DNA of 64,000 nt from Gentiana macrophylla (taxonomy: Eukaryota; Streptophyta; Magnoliopsida; Gentianales; Gentianaceae): assembly GCA_026214975.1 (NCBI GenBank), contig JAOBSW010001262.1, positions 1-64,000 on the forward strand, in the 5' to 3' direction. The notes beneath the pieces are model-generated. The model worked only from the letters and a program-made list of their open reading frames with translations. It had not been told where the DNA came from and searched no databases. Of the stretch, positions 58,437-64,000 are shown piece by piece. The first letter of the stretch is position 1; every line of letters begins with the position of its first letter. The translations under genes and the position numbers were made by a program.

Positions 58437-58560
58437 GGAAAAATTAGGTATAAGTCCATTTCCCCCCTTTAATTAAGTATTAATCCACACATATTTTTTT
58501 AGTTGTAATTTTGACAAATTTTTTTGCCATGGACCATTTTACCCTTTATGATTAAGAGAG
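58437..58560. mobile_element. terminal inverted repeat of a third Mutator-like copy
   Basis: GGAAAAATTAGGTATAAGTC, CACACATATTTTTTTAGTTG and CCATTTTACCC reproduce, in inverted orientation, the right ends at 38530 and 57660. The partner end is not in the window, or was removed by the gypsy insertion that follows. Confidence 0.65.
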
Positions 58561-58649
58561 AGTCGTAATATTCGATTTTAGGAAATGACAGACGTGTCAT
58601 TTATAAAACGAAATATTATTATTTCTTTTCTTTTATTGGAGTTAAGTTA

Positions 58650-58669
58650 TGTGACAAATATATATATAT

Positions 58670-58733
<64 letters not shown>

Positions 58734-60751
58734 TCGAAAATTGTATATGTATATATTTAAGGAAAATTCTAATTTAATGGTAATTAAGGAAAAATGGATA
58801 ATTGGGAAATTATATTTAAGGAAAATATAATCAGATTATTCCCATAATCTAAAACTATTCGTAACCAGTTTTACGTTTCTTCTCTGCGCTATTGAGAAGG
58901 AGAAAAGGCTAGGAGAATTCATCACAAATTCTAAAGCGCTTCTGAACCGTTTTCGGATCGGACTAGAGATTTGGAATCGTCGTGAGGAGTACATCATTTC
59001 GATATCAAGCTTTTGGGAGTGGCTGCAGTCTTTTCGAGATCTTGGATTCTGGATTTGCTTGCAAACACCTATGAGGCTCTTCCTATGATTTTGATTATGG
59101 TTTACAAGGTTTAGATTAATGTTTTAAGACGTTTGGATTCTAGATATTGTGTCTTTTCGTTGATCAAGGTCGTAGATGTATTGGTATGATAAAGATATGT
59201 TTTTCTGAGTTTAATACGCTGTTAATTGTGTTGAAAACGGATTAGAAATAGTTTAGTGGCTGAAAAATCGAGTTTAGGGTTCAGGCAGGATGCGCACGCA
59301 TTAAATGGAATGCGCATTCATTCCTGTTCCAGGATGTTCGGGTTTTGGTTTCAACAGATCGAATGCACACGCATTCGTGGTTCAGGTTGTAGGAGTCTCT
59401 TGGTAGCAGGGGCAATGCGCACGCATTCCTCAGAATGCGCACGCATTGTTGCTTCAGGTTGTTTCAAGATGCTCATCGCCGTGCAATGCGACGCATTATG
59501 CATAACGAATGCGACGCATTGGCCGGATGAAACTTCCAGCAAGTCTCTGGTCAGTGAATGCGCACGCATTGGACTGGTTTTGGGAAAACTAATATTTAAG
59601 CTATGTGTTGAGTTTTAAACATTGATTTATGATATAATAACATTGTACAAACATGAACAAGCCTGAAATGAGCTTCTGATTCGTTTGGTTTCGGTACCGA
59701 ATGTACTCTTAAAGGGAGTTGAAGTTCGGATCCGTCGGAAGAGTATGAGAGGCTTGTGCTTTGGTGAGCTAGTATTCATCAATGTCTGTGTAATATCTAG
59801 TGGTCTAGGAAGAGAGTAGTATGGGTGAGGGAGATTATTTGAAAACACTTAGGTGGCTAGTTAACGATTTAATAACCACGTACTTGACTAGTAAAAGATT
59901 AAACATCATGTCACTCTAGGATAGGCACCAGACAATATCGCGATGTGTTTGCCTTCCTGAAGGTGGATAACTCCATAGGTTCACAAGACCCTAAGTACGG
60001 AGGGACTTCACTGAAACGTGCGCACTATCAGAGTCTACCAGAATAGGCTTCAGTGGATATTGGTGTGATCCACCAATATTTTGCCAAGAATATCCCCAGC
60101 TGGATATGCGTAGTGCCCTTGAGTGTGGATGTAACATAGATAAGTTAAGTTAGAAACGTTTAGTCATAAAATGTTGATGGACATGAAATGAACCCCAGAT
60201 GAGTTGGTCACATAAAGATAACTAAACTTTTATGTATCTTTTCTTTATAAATTGTAATTGTTGACATAACTTCTCTCTTTTATTAAGTACGTTGTACTTA
60301 CCTCAAATGCATATTTTCTATGTGTTTGGGGGTGAGAAGATGAACAGGTTGATCAAGTTTTCGAGGAGAATTTTGATGACGACGTTTGACGACGCCTCAT
60401 TGGAGATTTACATTTTTTTATTGTTCTTTCATTTACTTATTAGACTATACATTCTTTTGGTTCTTTTGAACTTGGCTTTTTGGTCTTTCGAGACTTGTAG
60501 TTCTTTTATTTATTTCCTTTGGAGGATTTTGTATTTTCGTTTGAATGTAATAAATGCTACATTTCCATCTTTAGATTTTCTTTCTATTCTTGGATGATTG
60601 GAAAATTTTACCCGAGTCTTTTGCTTTCGTTTTGCTTAACTCGAGACGACGTAGTAGAGGCTTACGTATAAAGTGGAATTTATTTTATTTTATCCGTGCC
60701 AAACATTTCTTTTCCGGATAAGGACTCGGTGTCCAGGAACGGGGCGTTACA
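58650..60751 (+). repeat. gypsy (Tekay/Del-like) 5' LTR
   Basis: The right end is firm: GGGGCGTTACA at 60741-60751 is followed by a TTGGTATCAGAG primer site. The left end is proposed at TGTGACAAATATATA (58650), whose TGTGAC mirrors GTTACA. The LTR includes a (TA)n run (58659-58725), GC-rich palindromic words at 59287-59570 and a stretch with splice-like borders. The length of about 2.1 kb suits this lineage. No second LTR is present in the window. Confidence 0.65.
59287..59572. repeat. dispersed palindromic word AATGCGCACGCATT
   Basis: Eight variants of AATGCG(CA)CGCATT or AATGCGACGCATT occur in 285 bp of the LTR: about 59288, 59310, 59364, 59424, 59441, 59483, 59508 and 59557. Each arm pairs with the other. 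The open frames across this part (59256-59618 and its reverse) are by-products. Confidence 0.75.
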
Positions 60752-60752
60752 G

Positions 60753-60764
60753 TTGGTATCAGAG
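60753..60764 (+). other. primer-binding site (tRNA-iMet type) of the gypsy element
   Basis: TTGGTATCAGAG starts one base after the LTR end. This site is usual in Tekay/Del chromoviruses. Confidence 0.85.
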
Positions 60765-60837
60765 AGAAGCGTTCTTTAGGCTTCCTTTCTTTTAAGATAA
60801 GTACTCTTTAGACCTCTTAGTAACATTTTGGTTTCCT

Positions 60838-61808
60838 TTGATCATCAGGATGGTGTTCACTAGAACCGGAGCGGGTGCAGAAGCTTCAGGAGTGCAGCGT
60901 GAGGGTCCGACACCGGTTATAGGAGGCGGATTTGTAAGGCAGAATCCTTCACCTCACCTGAACCACGCCCTAAATCCTCATACGGCGACCCCTACACCAC
61001 AATCTCAGTGGAGCCTATCACCACGACCACGTCAGAATCCTACCCCACGACCCCGACCAAGGTATAATTTCATCTATGATGAACCCGGGGAATCCCCCAT
61101 CCGTGTCACGGTAGTAGGAGATATCTCACAAGTTTACGTTCCTCCAGGAACCAGTGTATACCCGCCACCAGTGAGCCACCCCTCACCACCAGTGTTCCAT
61201 CACCAGTAGTATAAGACCTTTTACCCACCTTCAATAGGTCACACCCCTCGACCTACCATATCCCATTCACCGCGCTTTGACCATCAGCAAGGCATAGGAT
61301 ACCCACCCTATGGTTTCCACCAACAACATCACCAGGGATTCTATCCTTATCAGTCTGAACCTCAAGCGATCCCGCCATTTCAACCTCAACCGCCACCTAC
61401 CCTCAACAACAACAGTTTCCATAACAAGACCCTTTTGGATACCCACCAGCACCACCAGTTAGACCGGTTTTAGAGCAAGCACCCCCAATGGATTGGTATA
61501 CGAGGCTAAAAAGGAATCGGATTCAAGACTTCTTTGGGAATGTGGAACATTCAAAGGCGGAAGAATGGCTAAGGAGTTTTGAGAAGGCTTGTAGGAATAT
61601 ACATGTCCCCGAGTCTGAGATGGCGCAGCTGGCATTCAGTTTTCTCTTAGGCACGACTAAGTCATGGATTGATGCTATAGAAAGCAGTAATGGTAAAGTA
61701 ACAGATTGGGAAGGTTTCAAGGCTATGTTCTACAATGAGTACTTCCGCACGACAAGATACAAGCGAGATAAAGGCGAGCGATTCTTGAAGCTTAAGCGAG
61801 GTACTTGA
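60838..61808 (+). pseudogene. gypsy gag, 5' portion
   Basis: Gag forms the particle that packages element RNA. The first open piece, 60838-61209, starts MIIRMVFTRTGAGAEASG and is proline- and arginine-rich. A stop at 61207 is followed by more proline/glutamine-rich sequence. A second piece (61488-61808) contains the conserved gag core, with FFGNVEHSKAEEWLRSFEKA and AFSFLLGTTKSWIDAIES. After 61808 (GERFLKLKRGT then stop) the expected zinc knuckle and pol do not follow. The sequence changes character near 61870, so the element is broken or interrupted there. Confidence 0.78.
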
Positions 61809-61869
61809 TGTGATTCCGGTTGGAACCAGATCCGATGTTTTGCCCAGGAAGTAACTAAGGGGAGCAATG

Positions 61870-64000
61870 ACGAGCTAATGATCCTAGACCTAGTAATCCA
61901 ACTAAATCATAGGAAGAGAACGCCCAACAATCGCTCACAGTGCTGGTAAATTCTTAAAGGGTTGAATCCTCTACTACGAAGAGAACTCTCACACGCATGT
62001 GATTTTTGTGATTCCCTACAACGAAGAGAACACTCACTCGCAAGTGATAAATCAAAATCAAGAAGACTTCAATAAAAGCTAAGAAGCCAAATTTTATATC
62101 ATCATAATTATCTATGTAAAGAATGAAAAGCTAGTGTTTGCCTTATATAGGCTTACAACCAAAAGAACTAGAAAGACCAAAGCAATTTGGGAGAAAATCC
62201 CACTAGAAAATGCGCCTACTTCCTATTGGCTAGAAACAAAATGTTCCTATTGGCTAATAAAAGAACAAATAAATAAAGTGCTGAAAATCCAATATAAAAT
62301 AAAACCAAATCCTAATTAATTAAATAATATTCATAAATAGCACGAATGATGTATCCTCCGAGCATGAACTGGATCACATCAGCAGGAGATCAAACTTCGG
62401 GGGAACTCCTAAAATAAAAATTGTAACCTACTATCCTCTTAGCCCAAACCCTAAGTCAAAGATGTGAGAATTCCTTTTAGGTTGTTGTGTATGATATTTA
62501 CTCCAGATCTGACATTATCAATTTGCACAGAACAAACGAAGAGGAATTTGAGCATGATCCAAAGAGAAAAGATTTAGATACTGGAGTTTCCCAAGTGATA
62601 GAAAAATATTGGAATTTTTGAATGATATAAAGTCGGTCAAAAACAATTATTTCTGACTATTGCACAAGCTATCAGAATTTTCAGATTAGTAAATACTGAG
62701 TTGAATTACAAATAGAGATCCAACGAAAAGGAATGTGAACTTAATTCCAGAAGGAAAGATGTAGATAAAAGTGTTTTCTGAAATATATCAAAAATTCAGG
62801 TCATTTGAAGGCGTTTAACCTATTCAAAACAGAAGAAGAAGTGAAAGTGTTGCTGCAGATTTTCTGGGTAGAGTGTCCGGCATTAACATGGATTTTCTGA
62901 ACAATCCATAAAGATTATCGAATCAATGTAAAACGATAAATTGTAGATAAGACATCGGTTATATTGTGGAAAATTTCCAGAATTTTGGAGCACGGTAAGT
63001 GGTTTAACTCGAAAGGAAAACACGAAAACAAAGCATTCACTCATGTTGGATAAAGCCAAACACGAGGATGATGAAAACTATGTGCCAAAGTATGAGACCT
63101 TTAACACTAATAGTTGAAACGACTGAGGAGTACTTGGAAAGGATAAAATTTGCATATGGAGTTCGTGTGTGGAACCCATCTCGAGCAAAGCAAAGCCAAA
63201 GAATTTTGGTAAATATAAACCAAGCGATAGCGACGAGAGAAAACGAAGGATTTGTGAGTCGAGTCTTTAAACAAAAGTTTGTATGTACTAAAACATCTTG
63301 TAGGGGATGCATTAAGGTTAATCACTAGGATGCAATAGTGTGTTGCCCCGAAATAGCTAAACATGATATAGTTGGAAAGATATGCAATTGTCAGTTCAAA
63401 TAGTTCGAAGGATAAGAAACTTATTTTTCTAAAATCAAGCATTTGACACGATGAAAACATCTTAAAAAAAAAATAAGGCACATCAAAGAATGTACACACT
63501 TAGAAAACAAAACTTCGTAATAAGGGACTTTTACCGAATTTCAGAAGTTTCAAATGGAGGATTTAACTAGAACATGAGTTACAATTAGTATGGGTGGGGA
63601 AACATTTGAAAACGGGATAAACAAGGAGGGAACTAGATGACTATAAAAGAGAATCTTATTAATGAAGACATAAGATTGGAAAATCACCATGCAATCGTTT
63701 CTTGCCATCGAGGAGCACTATAACGACAACACCTCGTCTCTACCTACCAAACTTCTTATCCTAAGTAACAACTAGCTTAAGAATCAGATAAATCAAAGTA
63801 TTCCCGTCTCCTATAACCTACCACACCATAACTTACAAGGTGGAAGAAAGACATCTATCCTTCCTTGACCAGAGGACTTAAATGGTTTTGAAAAATTCGG
63901 GTGCATTCATAAGCCATGAAATAATTGATTTGCACAAAAATAAATGAACTGATTTTGAACATGAGGCAAAGAGAAAATCTGTGAGTATATAATTTTTATA
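61870..64000. other. unresolved sequence after the broken gag
   Basis: 61930-62040 has two near-copies of a TAC(T/A)ACGAAGAGAAC-TCTCAC block. GCCTTATATAGGC near 62142 is a palindromic TATA-like word that would suit a minus-strand LTR promoter. From 62450 on there are scattered peptide-like pieces (for example 63068-63328) with no family match. I could not find LTR ends, TIRs or exons. Confidence 0.4.

Noticed and set aside
59256..59618. 120-codon frame in the gypsy LTR
   Set aside because: It spans the palindromic word array, and the reverse strand is open too; there is no similarity to retroelement proteins.

Overview
This window is plant nuclear DNA, most likely from a eudicot. It is dominated by nested transposable elements. 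The evidence is Ty1/copia and Ty3/gypsy elements with plant-type tRNA primer-binding sites, a plant-only leucine-zipper/DUF547 gene fragment, a plant TDY-class MAP kinase fragment, a PPR fragment, GT-AG introns and AT-rich spacers. I saw no convincing bacterial, organellar, rRNA, tRNA or CRISPR feature.

Layout. 1-20298: a Sirevirus-type copia array read as internal(partial)-LTR-internal-LTR. Its reading frames are badly broken, and each internal region carries about 3.9 kb of extra coding-like sequence after RNase H. 20299-22338: exons of a broken minus-strand gene, a CTCGA-rich repeat and a foldback MITE. 22339-33121: a candidate Helitron carrying the 5' part of a MIP1-zipper/DUF547 gene and the 3' part of a MAP kinase gene, split by a 6.5-kb coding-less Athila-like gypsy element (24744-31249). 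That gypsy element contains a striking array of stem-loops. 33159-57684: three diverged paralogues (A, B, C) of an unrecognised coiled-coil/membrane gene, each invaded by transposons. Copy B (46501-51332) has six exons whose phases all agree and give an open protein of about 303 residues, so it is the best candidate for a real host gene here.

Between A and B lie LINE 3' ends, a 266-bp-LTR mini-retrotransposon whose left LTR is split by a Mutator-like element with a perfect 9-bp target duplication, a TRIM nested in a LINE, an Ale-like copia pol fragment, and a TIR element filled with three different minisatellites. A 1.3-kb nearly G-free strand sits in an intron of B. A second Mutator-like element lies in exon 5 of copy C. 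58650 to the end holds a gypsy (Tekay/Del-like) LTR, its primer-binding site, a broken gag, and about 2.2 kb that I cannot resolve.

A cross-cutting observation is that differences between near-identical repeats cluster at CAG/CTG trinucleotides and are mostly odd swaps or small insertions (CAG to CGA or CGG, CTG to CTTTG). That is not how methyl-cytosine decay looks, and it fits base-calling errors at CHG-methylated sites. Many of the frameshifts listed below may therefore be technical.
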